Source of the DNA: Variovorax paradoxus
GTDB taxonomy: Bacteria; Pseudomonadota; Gammaproteobacteria; Burkholderiales; Burkholderiaceae_C
Reading direction: 5' to 3'
DNA length: 64,000 nt
Assembly: GCF_000834655.1 (NCBI RefSeq)
Contig: NZ_JXQQ01000041.1
Span: 54,633 to 118,632, forward strand
The notes under the pieces were generated by a model. That model saw only the letters and a program-made list of their open reading frames with translations. It was not told where the DNA came from and searched no databases. Below are positions 35,301-43,615 of the stretch, piece after piece. Numbering within the stretch: the first letter of the stretch is position 1; each line of letters begins with the position of its first letter. The translations under genes were made by a program, and so were the position numbers.

Positions 35301-35882
35301 CGGCAGCTTCAGGCGCGCCGCGAGCTTCACCGCGGCAATGACGTGCGGCTCGTCTTCCGGACGGCCTGCGCGCTGCAGCTCGATGTAGAAGCGGTGCGGG
35401 AACATGCCCGCGAGCTTCAGCGCCAGTTCGGCGGCGCGCTCTTCCTGCCCTTGCAGCAGCGGCACGCCCAGCGGCCCGGCCTGCGCGCCCGACAGCACGA
35501 TCAACCCACCCGAAAGCTCCTCGAGCCATTCGAGCTTGCAGGCCGCCTGCGATTGGCCGCGGCCCACGTTCTGCGTCCAGGCGCGTGCGAGCAGTTCGGA
35601 CAGGCTCAGGTAGCCCTCCATGTTCTGCACCAGCAGCACGAGGCGGGTGAGCACGCCGGGCTCCTTGCCCAGCCCCTCGATGAAGATTTCAGCGCCGATG
35701 ACGGGCTTGACGCCCTTGCCTCGCCCCTGCTTGTAGAACTTGACCGCTCCGAACAGGTTGTTCAGGTCGGTGATGGCCAGGGCTGGCTGCTTGTCGGCAG
35801 CAGCGGCCTTGATGACTTCGTCGATCCGGTTGGTGCCGTCGACGACGGAAAACTCGGTGTGCAGGCGCAGGTGAACAAACAT
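32364..35882 (-). CDS. dnaE: DNA polymerase III alpha subunit
   Basis: DnaE is the replicative polymerase. The 1172-residue length and order fit the family: N-terminal PHP domain (MFVHLRLHTEFSVVDG), polymerase core with GPGRGSGAGSLVAYAL and the catalytic PDFDIDFCQGNRDRVIDYV, and C-terminal OB-fold and beta-binding regions. The start at 35882 is chosen because family proteins begin with the PHP segment; the 44 codons open upstream derive from junction repeat copy C. The stop lies 95 bp before the BOF gene. Confidence 0.97.
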   Translation of the reverse strand: MFVHLRLHTEFSVVDGTNRIDEVIKAAAADKQPALAITDLNNLFGAVKFYKQGRGKGVKPVIGAEIFIEGLGKEPGVLTRLVLLVQNMEGYLSLSELLARAWTQNVGRGQSQAACKLEWLEELSGGLIVLSGAQAGPLGVPLLQGQEERAAELALKLAGMFPHRFYIELQRAGRPEDEPHVIAAVKLAARLKLPVVATHPVQFAERQDYEAHEARVCISEGEILGNPRRVRKFTEEQYFKSTAEMQALFADVPSALANTVEIAKRCNLTLVLGKPQLPDFPTPFVSEGVRMPIDDFFRQESFEGLEVRLAHLYPDAAKRDAERPRYVERLEFEINTILNMGFPGYFLIVGDFIKWAKENGCPVGPGRGSGAGSLVAYALKITDLDPLEYKLLFERFLNPERVSMPDFDIDFCQGNRDRVIDYVKDKYGRNAVSQIATFGTMAARAAIRDVGRVLDMSYMFCDGISKLIPNKPGMSVTLQYPPEKKIEGDKNNYAIEMEPQLAQRIEKEEEVRMLVELAQKLEGMTRNIGMHAGGVLIAPGKLTDFCPLYQQPGSDSAVSQYDKDDVEAIGLVKFDFLGLATLTILEIAKEFIVARHKGQENFAFENIPLKDAATYRLFSEGKTEAVFQFESRGMQGMLKDARPTRLEDLIALNALYRPGPMDLIPSFVARKHGREEVEYPHPAVAEMLSETYGIMVYQEQVMQTAQILGGYSLGGADLLRRAMGKKKLEEMAEHREKFRAGALSTHGIPQDKADEIFDLMEKFAGYGFNKSHAAAYSLLAYHTGWLKVHYTAEFFCANMTVEMDDTDKLKLLFEDAQKNFGITFEPPDVNRGNYRFEPVTDRVIRYGLGAVKGTGQLAVEAVVRAREEGGPFKSLFDFCVRIDRQRINKRTVEALIKAGAFDAIQQNRASLIASVDRAFEFASATAANASQVDIFGDCEHGSATAEPDLVDATPWGVKERLTLEKTAVGFYLSGHLFDEVSHEVRRFCKREIGDLLDSRDQQVIAGIVSDFRVINGQRGRLAIFKLDDKSEAIDATADEALINANRNTLKDDELVIVSGRLQPARGGFEARFQVQQVWDLATARCRFGKFLRVAVNGKAPDIARLVKDFPPRTEQTEVGDLVQGLPVRLSMARGGAQVELQLGERAKFFPTDAALASWTAQAEAGKALIVYE

Positions 35883-35935
35883 CCGCCCATTGTAGAAACC
35901 GCCGCTCCACGATGTGGGTTGGCAATCCCTGAATT

Positions 35936-36013
35936 TGCCCCCCGGCTTGCCACTTCGTGTGCTTCGCCACCCCCCGAGGGGGAGGCTCGGTGCCTTGGGG
36001 CGGCCCGGTGGCA
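35936..36013 (-). repeat. Dispersed junction repeat, copy C
   Basis: The reverse strand reads GGGCCGCCCCAAGGCACCGAG, a GGGGG/CCCCC hairpin, then GTGGCGAAGCACACGAAGTG, shared with copies A (42806-42912) and B (43508-43613). It fills the gap between the divergent dnaE and trhO genes and creates the false N-terminal extension of dnaE. Confidence 0.65.
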
Positions 36014-36029
36014 CCTAGAATCGCGCCCC

Positions 36030-36821
36030 GTGCAAGAGATTCTGAATATCGCGGCCTACAAATTCGTAGCCATAGACGACAGCCCCGTGCTGCGCGAAGA
36101 CCTGCGTGCCCGCACCCAGGCCCTGGGCCTCATGGGCACCATCCTGTTGGCGCCGGAGGGTATCAACCTGTTTCTGGCGGGCACTGCCGATGCCGTCCAC
36201 GCCTTCCTGGCCGATCTGCGTGCCGATGCGCGCTTCGCCGATCTCGAAACCAAGGAAAGCTGGTCCGCCGCGCAGCCCTTCCGGCGCATGCTGGTGAAGC
36301 TCAAGCGCGAGATCATCCGCATGGACCACCCGGCCATCCAGCCGGCCGCCGGACGCGCCCCGGGCGTGGACGCCTTCACCCTCAAGCGCTGGCTCGACCA
36401 GGGCCACGACGACGAAGGCCGCGAGATCGCGCTGCTCGATACGCGCAACGACTTCGAGGTCGATGAAGGCACTTTCGACGGCGCGATCGACTGGCGCATC
36501 ACGAAGTTCACCGAATTCCCGCCCGCGCTGGAGGCGCACCGTGCCGACTTCGAAGGCAAGACCGTCGTGAGCTTCTGCACCGGCGGCATCCGCTGCGAGA
36601 AGGCCGCGATCCTGATGCGGGAAGAAGGCGTGGAGCACGTGCTGCAGCTCGAAGGCGGCATCCTCAAATACTTCGAGGAAGTCGGCGGCGCGCATTACCA
36701 CGGCGACTGCTTCGTGTTCGACGGACGGCGCGCGCTGGCGCCCGACCTGAGCGCGCGCGCGGCCGATGCCAGCGCCCGTGCGTCGGAAGACATCGACCTG
36801 GGCCGCGGCCTGAAGAAATAA
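36030..36821 (+). CDS. trhO: Rhodanese-domain tRNA uridine 5-hydroxylase TrhO (UPF0176)
   Basis: TrhO makes 5-hydroxyuridine at position 34 of some tRNAs using oxygen. The 263-residue protein has an N-terminal ferredoxin-like domain (ILLAPEGINLFLAG) and a rhodanese domain with the Cys loop SFCTGGIRCEKAA. A GTG at 36030 is the likely start (VQEILNIAAYKF); no in-frame ATG fits the family N-terminus. The gene is divergent from dnaE across repeat copy C and ends 13 bp before the response regulator. Confidence 0.9.
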   Translation: MQEILNIAAYKFVAIDDSPVLREDLRARTQALGLMGTILLAPEGINLFLAGTADAVHAFLADLRADARFADLETKESWSAAQPFRRMLVKLKREIIRMDHPAIQPAAGRAPGVDAFTLKRWLDQGHDDEGREIALLDTRNDFEVDEGTFDGAIDWRITKFTEFPPALEAHRADFEGKTVVSFCTGGIRCEKAAILMREEGVEHVLQLEGGILKYFEEVGGAHYHGDCFVFDGRRALAPDLSARAADASARASEDIDLGRGLKK

Positions 36822-36834
36822 CCGGCCGCCCCTC

Positions 36835-37536
36835 ATGCGCATCCTCCTGGTGGAAGACGAACTGGACATGGCCTCGTGGCTCATCCGGGCGTTGACCCAG
36901 AGCGGCTTCGTCGCCGACCACGCGCCCGATGCGCGCACCGCCGAGGCCTTCATGGCCGGCACCGAATACGACGCGATCGTTCTCGACCTGCGCCTGCCCG
37001 ACAAGCACGGCCTGGGCGTGCTGGCCGACATGCGCGATGCCGACGATCGCACGCCCGTGCTCATCCTCACCGCGCAGGGCGCGCTGCAGGACCGGGTGCG
37101 TGGGCTGAACCTGGGCGCCGACGACTTCCTCACGAAACCCTTCGAGCTGGTGGAGCTCGAAGCGCGCCTGGCGGCGCTTGTGCGGCGCAGCCGCGGCAAG
37201 CAGCATCCGCGGCTGCAGTGCGCCTCGCTCTCCTACGACAGCGAGAGCCACGCCTTCACGCTGCGCGGCACCTTGCTGTCGCTCACGCCGCGGGAGCAAG
37301 CCGCGCTCACCGCGCTCCTGATGCGCAGCGGCGCGCCGGTGGGCAAGTCGCAGCTCTTCGCCAAGGTGTTCACCAACGACAGCACCGCCGGCCCCGACGC
37401 GATCGAGGTGGTGCTGCACCGCCTGCGCCGCAAGCTCGCCGATAGCGACGTGCGCATCGTCACCGTGCGCGGGCTGGGCTACATGCTCGAGGGCATTGCC
37501 GATGGACCCGCAGGCGCCCCGACCGCCGCGGCCTGA
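36835..37536 (+). CDS. OmpR-family response regulator, TctD-like
   Basis: The 233-residue protein has a receiver domain with acidic pair E7-D8, phosphorylation site D51 in IVLDLRLPD, T78 and K100 (FLTKPFEL), then a winged helix ending VTVRGLGYMLEG. Located directly upstream of a TctE-like kinase and tctBA, it probably controls uptake of tri- or dicarboxylates. The stop overlaps the kinase start by 35 bp. Confidence 0.9.
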   Translation: MRILLVEDELDMASWLIRALTQSGFVADHAPDARTAEAFMAGTEYDAIVLDLRLPDKHGLGVLADMRDADDRTPVLILTAQGALQDRVRGLNLGADDFLTKPFELVELEARLAALVRRSRGKQHPRLQCASLSYDSESHAFTLRGTLLSLTPREQAALTALLMRSGAPVGKSQLFAKVFTNDSTAGPDAIEVVLHRLRRKLADSDVRIVTVRGLGYMLEGIADGPAGAPTAAA

Positions 37537-39064
37537 ACCGCAGCGCTTCGGCATCCGCGCGCGCCTGCTCGCGCTGCTGCTGCCGGGCATCGTCGCGCTG
37601 CTGGCCCTGGACAGCTGGAACGACTACCGCACGCTCACCGATTCGCTGGTGGTCGCGTACGACCAGAGCCTGCTCGAACCCGTGCAGGCGCTGGCCAACG
37701 GCGTGGTGGTCGCGAGCGACGGCAGCGTGAAGGTGCAGGAGCCCTTCTCGATCCAGGCGATGTTCGAGTCCACGCACCTGCGCTACAAGTACCTGCACGT
37801 GGGCGTGCAACGCATTCCCAAGGGCGCGCCGCTGGACACCCGCGCCCCCGAGACCACGCTCATGGGCGTGCCCGGCCTGCCCCGCCCGGCCGAGCGCCCG
37901 CCCGACGGCACACCGGTCTTCTACGACGCGGTGTACGAGCAGCACCCGGTGCGCGTGGCCGCGCTGCGCCAGACTGTCTACGACAACACGGGCTCGGGCA
38001 CCGCGTACAGCGTGCTCATCCAGGCTGCCGAGGGCACCGGCCCGCGCCTGCAGGCGCAGAACGAATCGCTCAGGCAGGAGCTGCTGCGCGACGCGCGCAT
38101 GGTGCTGGTGATGGCAGTGCTGGTGTGGCTCGGCGTGGCCTGGACGCTGCGTCCGCTGGAGCGCCTGCGCCGGTCGCTGCGCGAACGCCCGCGCGACGAC
38201 TTGAAGCCGCTCGATGCGAGCGGCGTGCCGCAGGAGGTGGTGCCGCTGGTCGATGCGGTCAACCACCACATCGCGGACCACCGGCGGATGGTGGCGGAGC
38301 AGTCGCAATTCCTGGCCGATGCCTCGCACCAATTGCGCACGCCGCTGAGCATCCTGTCGATCCAGGCCGGCTACGCGGTGCGCGAGACCGACCCTGCGCG
38401 CATGCGCGAATCGCTGCAAGCCATCGTCGTGCAACTGGCGCGCACGCGGCGCCTGAGCGAGCAGTTGCTGGCGCTGGCGCATGCCACGACCGAAGACGAG
38501 ATCCCCGGTGACGCCGAGCCCTCGGTGGTCGACCTCAGCGACATCGCGCGCGCCGTGGTGCTGCAATACCTGCCGCTCGCGCGCGAGCACGACCAGGACC
38601 TGGGCTGGGTCGACGCGCGCGGCGACCATGAGGCGCAAGACAGGCTCGACGACGGCAACGACGAAGCCCCGGTGCTGCCCGTCAAGGCCAACGGCGCCGA
38701 GCTGCACGAGGTGCTCGCGAACCTCGTGCACAACGCCATCAAGTACACGCCGCGCGGCGGCAACATCACGGTGACCGTGCGGCGCGAGGCCTCGCACGCG
38801 CTGGCCGAGGTGTGCGACAGCGGCCCGGGCATCGCACCGGAGCGGCGCGACGCCGTGTTCGAGCGCTTTCACCGCGACCCGGCGGCCGATGCCGCCACGC
38901 ACGGCGCGGGCCTGGGCCTGGCCATCGCACGCGGCTATGCGCGGCGCAACGGCGGCGAGATCGAGCTGGACAGCGCCGACATGCCCGAGCGGCCGAACGG
39001 CGGGGGCCTGCGCGCCATCCTCAAGCTCCCGCTGGCCGTTTTACCTAGGGTTTCTGCGGGGTAG
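37502..39064 (+). CDS. Sensor histidine kinase, TctE-like
   Basis: This 520-residue kinase has two membrane segments (about residues 25-45 and 195-215) flanking a periplasmic sensor of about 150 residues, and a cytoplasmic region with the H box FLADASHQLRTPLSIL, N box NLVHNAIKYTPRG and G boxes CDSGPGIAPERR and GAGLGLAIARGY. The ATG at 37502 (MDPQAPRPP) is inside the regulator gene, so the two are translated together. A TTG two codons earlier is the alternative. Confidence 0.9.
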   Translation: MDPQAPRPPRPEPQRFGIRARLLALLLPGIVALLALDSWNDYRTLTDSLVVAYDQSLLEPVQALANGVVVASDGSVKVQEPFSIQAMFESTHLRYKYLHVGVQRIPKGAPLDTRAPETTLMGVPGLPRPAERPPDGTPVFYDAVYEQHPVRVAALRQTVYDNTGSGTAYSVLIQAAEGTGPRLQAQNESLRQELLRDARMVLVMAVLVWLGVAWTLRPLERLRRSLRERPRDDLKPLDASGVPQEVVPLVDAVNHHIADHRRMVAEQSQFLADASHQLRTPLSILSIQAGYAVRETDPARMRESLQAIVVQLARTRRLSEQLLALAHATTEDEIPGDAEPSVVDLSDIARAVVLQYLPLAREHDQDLGWVDARGDHEAQDRLDDGNDEAPVLPVKANGAELHEVLANLVHNAIKYTPRGGNITVTVRREASHALAEVCDSGPGIAPERRDAVFERFHRDPAADAATHGAGLGLAIARGYARRNGGEIELDSADMPERPNGGGLRAILKLPLAVLPRVSAG

Positions 39065-39179
39065 CGCTGTACGCAATTACACGTATTTTGGGGTTCGACA
39101 GGCCTTTCGCGCCCTCTCCGAAAGGCGATTGAAAGCCTCGATTCCTAGACTGCGCTCCTTCCAAATCGAAGGAGACTCA

Positions 39180-39698
39180 ATGCACCCGCACGGTGAAGAT
39201 CCGGCCTCGCACGCGCTTCGGCCCGCACCCAAATTCAAGAAGGATTACTACGGCGGCGCGTTGCTCGTGGTCATCGGCCTGGCGGCCGTCTACGCCGGTG
39301 TCGGCTACCGCGTCGGCGAGCTGGCGCACATGGGACCGGGCTTCTTCCCGGTCGCGCTCGGCGGCCTGCTGGCACTCACGGGCTTGCTGATCGCGCTGTC
39401 CGCGCGCGGCGAAGAACCCGCGAGCTCCGAGGCCGCCTCGCACGGCCATCCCACCGGCATGCCCGACCTGCGCGGCGGCATCTGCATCATCGTGGGCATT
39501 CTTTCGTTCTTGCTGCTGGGCGAATACGGCGGCCTGCTGCCGGCGACCTTCGCCATCGTGTTCATCTCGGCGCTGGGCGACCGCGACAACACGCTGACCG
39601 AGGCGCTGCTGCTGGCGCTCGCGATGTGCTTCATCGCGGTGGTGGTGTTCTGGTGGGCGCTGAAGCTGCAGCTGCCCTTGTTCCAGTGGGGAGGCTGA
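39180..39698 (+). CDS. tctB: Tripartite tricarboxylate transporter small membrane subunit TctB
   Basis: TctB is the four-helix small membrane protein of the TTT family. The 172-residue protein has four hydrophobic stretches (starting near residues 25, 55, 100 and 140) and the family feature MGPGFFPVALGGLLALTGL. It has its own upstream region (39065-39179) with an AAGGAGA ribosome binding site and a -10-like TAGACT. It is followed by tctA at 4 bp. Confidence 0.88.
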   Translation: MHPHGEDPASHALRPAPKFKKDYYGGALLVVIGLAAVYAGVGYRVGELAHMGPGFFPVALGGLLALTGLLIALSARGEEPASSEAASHGHPTGMPDLRGGICIIVGILSFLLLGEYGGLLPATFAIVFISALGDRDNTLTEALLLALAMCFIAVVVFWWALKLQLPLFQWGG

Positions 39699-39702
39699 AA
39701 TC

Positions 39703-41271
39703 ATGATCGGTCAATCGCTCCACGATCTCTGGTTCGGCTTCGGTGTCGCGTTCCAGGGCTCCAATCTCCTTTGGTCGTTCTTCGGCGTGCTGGTGGGCAA
39801 CCTGATCGGCGTGCTGCCGGGCATGGGCGCACTGCAGGCCATCTCGATCCTGCTGCCGCTCACCTACGCAATGCACCCGGTGCCCGCGATCCTGATGCTG
39901 GCGGGCATCTTCTACGGCTCGCAGTACGGCGGCGCCATCGGCGCCATCCTGATGAACATGCCCTCGCACCCGCCGCATGCGGTGACGTGCCTCGATGGCT
40001 ACCCGATGACCAAGCAGGGCAAGGGCGGCGTCGCGCTCGGGGTGACGATGATCGCCTCGTTCTTCGCGGCGTCGGTCGGCATCATCGTGATGATCTTCGC
40101 CTCGCCGCTTTTGGTGCAGATCGCTTTCAAGTTCGGCCCGACCGAGATTTTCTCGATCATGCTCTTGGGCCTGCTCGCGGGCTCCACCATGTCGCGCGGC
40201 TCGCCGCTCAAGGGCGTGGCGATGACGATCTTCGGCCTCCTGTGCGGCGTGGTCGGCACCGACGTGAACAGCGGCAGCTTCCGCTTCGCGTTCGGCCTGC
40301 CCGAGCTGAGCGACGGCCTGGAGCTGGTGGCGATCTCGATGGGCCTCTTTGGCGTGGCCGACTTCCTGCTCAACGTGAACCGCATGAAGGCCATCGGCGA
40401 CACAGGCACGCTCAAGCTGAGCGACATGCGCCCGAGCAAGGAAGAACTCAAGCGCGCCTTCCCAGCCATGATCCGCGGCACCATCGTCGGTACGGTGTTC
40501 GGCGCGATGCCCGGCACGGGCCCGACCATCACCACCTTCATCGCCTACGCGCTGGAGCGCAAGGTCTCCAAGACGCCCGACAAGTTCGGCACCGGCATGA
40601 TCGAAGGCGTGGCCGGCCCCGAGGCCTCGGCCCACTCGAAGACGCAGGTCGACTTCATTCCGACGATGAGCCTCGGTATTCCGGGCGACGCGGTGATGGC
40701 GCTGATCCTCGGCGCGCTGCTGATCCAGGGCATCCAGCCCGGCCCGCAGCTCATCACCGAGCATCCGGACATCTTCTGGGGCCTGATCGCCTCGTTCTGG
40801 ATCGGCAACGTGATCCTCGTGGTGCTCAACGTGCCGATGATCGGCGTGTGGGTCAAGCTCCTGAAGGTGCCCTACAAGTACCTGTTCCCGGCCGCGATGT
40901 TCTTCATTGCGACGGGCGTGTACAGCACGCAGAACAGCCTCTTCCAGATCTGGGAAGTGCTGGTGTTCGGCATCGTCGGCGCGGTGCTGATGACGCTGGA
41001 GTTCTCGGTCGCGCCGATCCTGCTGGGCTTCGTGCTCGGGCCGATGGTGGAAGAGAACTTCCGCCGCGCGCTGCTGCTCTCGCGCGGAGACATGTCGGTG
41101 TTCATTTCGCGGCCGATCAGCGGCACCTTCATCGGGCTGTGCGTGCTGCTGCTTGCTGGCGTGGGCTACTCGGCATGGCGCGGTCGCGCGGGGCGCAAGG
41201 CCATGATCGAACTGCCGAAGGCGCCCGATGGCGTGCCGCCTTCGGAGGCCGTGTCGATCGGCGGCAAGTAA
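39703..41271 (+). CDS. tctA: Tripartite tricarboxylate transporter large membrane subunit TctA
   Basis: TctA is the 10-12 helix channel of the TTT transporter, moving carboxylates with a cation gradient after delivery by TctC. The 522-residue protein has the twin signatures GVLPGMGALQAISILLPLTY and FGAMPGTGPTITTFIAYALE, and the substrate-site block GSQYGGAIGAILMNMPSHP. No tctC gene lies nearby, so it must use a binding protein encoded elsewhere, perhaps one of the three at 58-63 kb. Confidence 0.95.
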   Translation: MIGQSLHDLWFGFGVAFQGSNLLWSFFGVLVGNLIGVLPGMGALQAISILLPLTYAMHPVPAILMLAGIFYGSQYGGAIGAILMNMPSHPPHAVTCLDGYPMTKQGKGGVALGVTMIASFFAASVGIIVMIFASPLLVQIAFKFGPTEIFSIMLLGLLAGSTMSRGSPLKGVAMTIFGLLCGVVGTDVNSGSFRFAFGLPELSDGLELVAISMGLFGVADFLLNVNRMKAIGDTGTLKLSDMRPSKEELKRAFPAMIRGTIVGTVFGAMPGTGPTITTFIAYALERKVSKTPDKFGTGMIEGVAGPEASAHSKTQVDFIPTMSLGIPGDAVMALILGALLIQGIQPGPQLITEHPDIFWGLIASFWIGNVILVVLNVPMIGVWVKLLKVPYKYLFPAAMFFIATGVYSTQNSLFQIWEVLVFGIVGAVLMTLEFSVAPILLGFVLGPMVEENFRRALLLSRGDMSVFISRPISGTFIGLCVLLLAGVGYSAWRGRAGRKAMIELPKAPDGVPPSEAVSIGGK

Positions 41272-41300
41272 GCCGGGCGAGACGACCACACAAAGAAAAA

Positions 41301-41326
41301 GGGCCCGATCCGTCGGGCCCTTTTTT
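41301..41326. terminator. Bidirectional intrinsic terminator
   Basis: An 8-bp stem (GGGCCCGA/TCGGGCCC, loop TCCG) is followed by six T on the plus strand and preceded by an A-rich run, so it works in both directions. It closes the tctBA transcript and the convergent gene at 41338. Confidence 0.9.
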
Positions 41327-41337
41327 CGTTGGAGTTT

Positions 41338-41754
41338 CTACTTGAGCTTCTGCGCGAACGCCAACATGCGTTCGCCGTCGGCATCTGTGAACACCACCGC
41401 CGGCGTGAGGCCCACGTAGCGCCCGCCTTCGTGCGGCCGGGCCTCCACGAGCTGCAGGCCCACGAGCTTGCCGCTCTTGACGTAGCGGGTCTCGATGTAG
41501 ATGCCGGTCTGGCCCTTCTTGTTGATCGGCAGCTCTGCGACGGCTGCGTAGTCGTCGGTCTTGAGCAGGTGGGTGATGCGGTCCTTCAGGTGGAAGTCGT
41601 ACCAGGCCTGCTCGTAGACCATCGACTCGCCGGTCTGCACATGCTTGAGCATGAGGACCAGCTTGCGCTTGAAGAGCTTGAGCTCCTCCATGAGGAATTC
41701 GAAAAGATCGCCGTATTCGCCCGGTGCAACCTCGGGGGTCCGGAAAACTGCCAT
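41338..41754 (-). CDS. Hypothetical protein of unknown function
   Basis: The 138-residue soluble protein starts MAVFRTPEVAPGEYGDLFEF. It is rich in charged residues and has no signal peptide, membrane segment or motif I recognise. Its codon use matches neighbours. The N-terminal helix (FLMEELKLFKRKLVLMLKHV) and two Gly/Val beta-like blocks (TGIYIETRYVKSGKLVG and GRYVGLTPAVVF) suggest a small alpha/beta fold. It is separated from the pirin gene by 96 bp and shares a terminator with tctA. Confidence 0.65.
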   Translation of the reverse strand: MAVFRTPEVAPGEYGDLFEFLMEELKLFKRKLVLMLKHVQTGESMVYEQAWYDFHLKDRITHLLKTDDYAAVAELPINKKGQTGIYIETRYVKSGKLVGLQLVEARPHEGGRYVGLTPAVVFTDADGERMLAFAQKLK

Positions 41755-41850
41755 GTGCCTTGCTCCCTTTCTTGGGATGTCGTTGGGACGGCGATCCCCT
41801 CGATCGCCGTTTGCGGGGCGCAGCTTACTACCCGCTTGTGAACGACAGGC

Positions 41851-42774
41851 TCAGACCGGCGTCGTCCCGGTGTCGGGCTCGCGCACGCCGAAGGGCTTGC
41901 CCGGCAGCGGGATGAATTCGGTCTCGCCGGGCACATGGCCCATGCGCTGCGCGGCCCAGTCGGCACCAGCTTCGAGGATGCGCTCGCGCCGGCTCGAAAC
42001 GAAGTTCCAGGTGATGTAGCGCGGGCCGTCCAGCGGCTCGCCGCCGATCACCATCAGGCGCACGGCCGCCTCGGATGTCAGCACGGCGCCCTGCCCGTCG
42101 GGCAGCACCGCCATCGTGTGCGCGGCAATCGCCTCGCCGTTGACCCGCGCATCGGCATCGACGGCGTAGATGGCCAGCTCGGGTGCCAGTGCGGGCAACT
42201 CGAAACGCCCGCCTGCCGGCAGCGCGATGTCGAGGTAGACGGTCTGCGCCAATGTCTTCACCGGAGAGCGCTGGCCGAAGGCGTTGCCCACCAGCACGCG
42301 CACGTTCACGCCCTGCTCCACCAGTTCGGGAATCGCATCGGCCGGCGTGTGCTCGAAGCTCGGCTCGACCTCTTCATGCGCCTGGGGCAAGGCGGCCCAG
42401 AGCTGCAGCCCGTGGTTCACGTACGTGTCGGCCTTCAGGCGCTCGGGCTTGCGCTCGGAATGAACGATGCCGCGCCCCGCGGTCATCCAGTTGATGGCGC
42501 CGGGCAGGATCTCCTGCACGCTGCCGAGGCTGTCGCGATGCATCATCGCGCCCTCGAAAAGATAGGTGACCGTTGCCAGGCCGATGTGCGGATGCGGCCG
42601 CACGTCGTGCTCGGTGCCGGGCTTCTCGGTGGCCGGCCCGAAATGGTCGAAGAACACGAAAGGCCCGACCGAGCGCCGCTGCGCAGCGGGCAGGAGGCGC
42701 CTCACTTTGAAGCCACCGCCCAGGTCCTTGTCGTGCGGTTGAAGGAATTGGGCGTGGGCGGTGGTGTCGGTCAT
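41851..42774 (-). CDS. Pirin family protein
   Basis: Pirins are bicupin proteins, some with quercetin 2,3-dioxygenase activity. The 307-residue protein has the N-terminal cupin metal site in HPHIGLATVTYLFEG (His pair) with the downstream INWMTAGRGIVHSE. The ATG at 42774 follows GGAG; an ATG 4 codons earlier is part of the same ribosome-binding region. It is third in a minus-strand group DoxX-WrbA-pirin, whose junctions contain repeat copies B and A. Confidence 0.88.
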   Translation of the reverse strand: MTDTTAHAQFLQPHDKDLGGGFKVRRLLPAAQRRSVGPFVFFDHFGPATEKPGTEHDVRPHPHIGLATVTYLFEGAMMHRDSLGSVQEILPGAINWMTAGRGIVHSERKPERLKADTYVNHGLQLWAALPQAHEEVEPSFEHTPADAIPELVEQGVNVRVLVGNAFGQRSPVKTLAQTVYLDIALPAGGRFELPALAPELAIYAVDADARVNGEAIAAHTMAVLPDGQGAVLTSEAAVRLMVIGGEPLDGPRYITWNFVSSRRERILEAGADWAAQRMGHVPGETEFIPLPGKPFGVREPDTGTTPV

Positions 42775-42805
42775 CGGGGGCTCCATGTTTTGTCGGCTTC
42801 GCCAT

Positions 42806-42912
42806 TGCCTTTTCGCGGGACACCGTGGAGCCGGCTTTGCCGGGCCACCGGTGTCGCCCCCTGAAAGGGGGTTGGCGAAAGCGACACGAAGTGCGCGAAG
42901 ACTGGGGGTGGG
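42806..42912 (-). repeat. Dispersed junction repeat, copy A
   Basis: About 107 bp between the pirin and WrbA-like genes match copy B: TGCCTTTTCGCGGGACACCG at one end, a CCCCCT/AGGGGG hairpin in the middle, and GCGACACGAAGTGCGCGAAG at the other end. Confidence 0.75.
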
Positions 42913-42914
42913 TT

Positions 42915-43466
42915 CTAGACCCGCGATCTTGCCACTGCAGCAATACGCTCGCCGAATGCGCGGGCCGTGTCGAAGTCGCCCTTGAACATCTCGGCCGGGC
43001 TCGCGTCCGATGGCGACTGCGTCAACAGGCCGCCGTAGCCGCCCACGTAGTTCATCGAATCGCGCGTGGCGGCCTTGTTGTTGGTCGGCAGGATGCCCAT
43101 GCTGACCCAGATGCCGCTGTGCTGCATCGCGAGCGTCCACAGGTAAGCCATGGTCGCGGTCTTGTCGCCGTTCATGGTGGCGCTGTTGGTGAAGCCGGCG
43201 AAGAGCTTGTCCTTCCAGCCCTGCGTGAACCAGACCTTGGACGACGCATCGGCGAATTTCTTGAACTGCCAGCTCACGCCGCCCATGTAGGTCGGCGAGC
43301 CGAAGACGATGGCGTCGGCCGCGGCCAGGGTTTCCCAGCCGCCCTCGGGCAGGTTGCCATCGGCGTCGATGGCGAGCAACTGCGCGCCGGCCGATTCGGC
43401 CACGGCTTGCGCGATGCGTTGGGTGTGGCCGTAGCCGGAATGGAAGACGACAACGATGTTTGCCAT
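42915..43466 (-). CDS. WrbA-like flavodoxin / NAD(P)H:quinone oxidoreductase
   Basis: WrbA-type enzymes bind FMN and reduce quinones by two electrons, avoiding semiquinone radicals. The 183-residue protein has the flavodoxin phosphate loop MANIVVVFHSGYGHTQRIAQ, FGSPTYMGG and the FMN-binding NSATMNGDKTATM region. It is flanked on both sides by copies of the same junction repeat. No sigma or terminator signal was seen inside the group. Confidence 0.9.
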   Translation of the reverse strand: MANIVVVFHSGYGHTQRIAQAVAESAGAQLLAIDADGNLPEGGWETLAAADAIVFGSPTYMGGVSWQFKKFADASSKVWFTQGWKDKLFAGFTNSATMNGDKTATMAYLWTLAMQHSGIWVSMGILPTNNKAATRDSMNYVGGYGGLLTQSPSDASPAEMFKGDFDTARAFGERIAAVARSRV

Positions 43467-43507
43467 TGGAAGATCTCCTGAGTGAAACGATGGTCAACGG
43501 TGGCGGA

Positions 43508-43613
43508 TGCCTTTTTTCGTGGAACACCGAGGAACCGGCATTGCCGGGCCTCAGGTGTTGCCCCCCCGGCGGGGGTGGCGAAGCGACACGAAGCGCGCGA
43601 AGCCTGGGGGATA
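43508..43613 (-). repeat. Dispersed junction repeat, copy B
   Basis: Approximately 106 bp between the WrbA-like gene and the DoxX gene, with the same order as copy A: TGCCTTTTTTCGTGGAACACC, a CCCCC/GGGGG hairpin, and GGCGAAGCGACACGAAGC. Confidence 0.75.
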
Positions 43614-43615
43614 GC

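Noticed and set aside
32256..36029. Open frame continuing upstream of trhO through the dnaE region
   Set aside because: It is antisense to dnaE; the trhO family N-terminus begins at the GTG at 36030.
41791..41811. CGGCGAT/ATCGCCG hairpin between the unknown protein and the pirin gene
   Set aside because: Only a short T run follows on the plus strand, where no transcript ends, and there is none on the minus strand.
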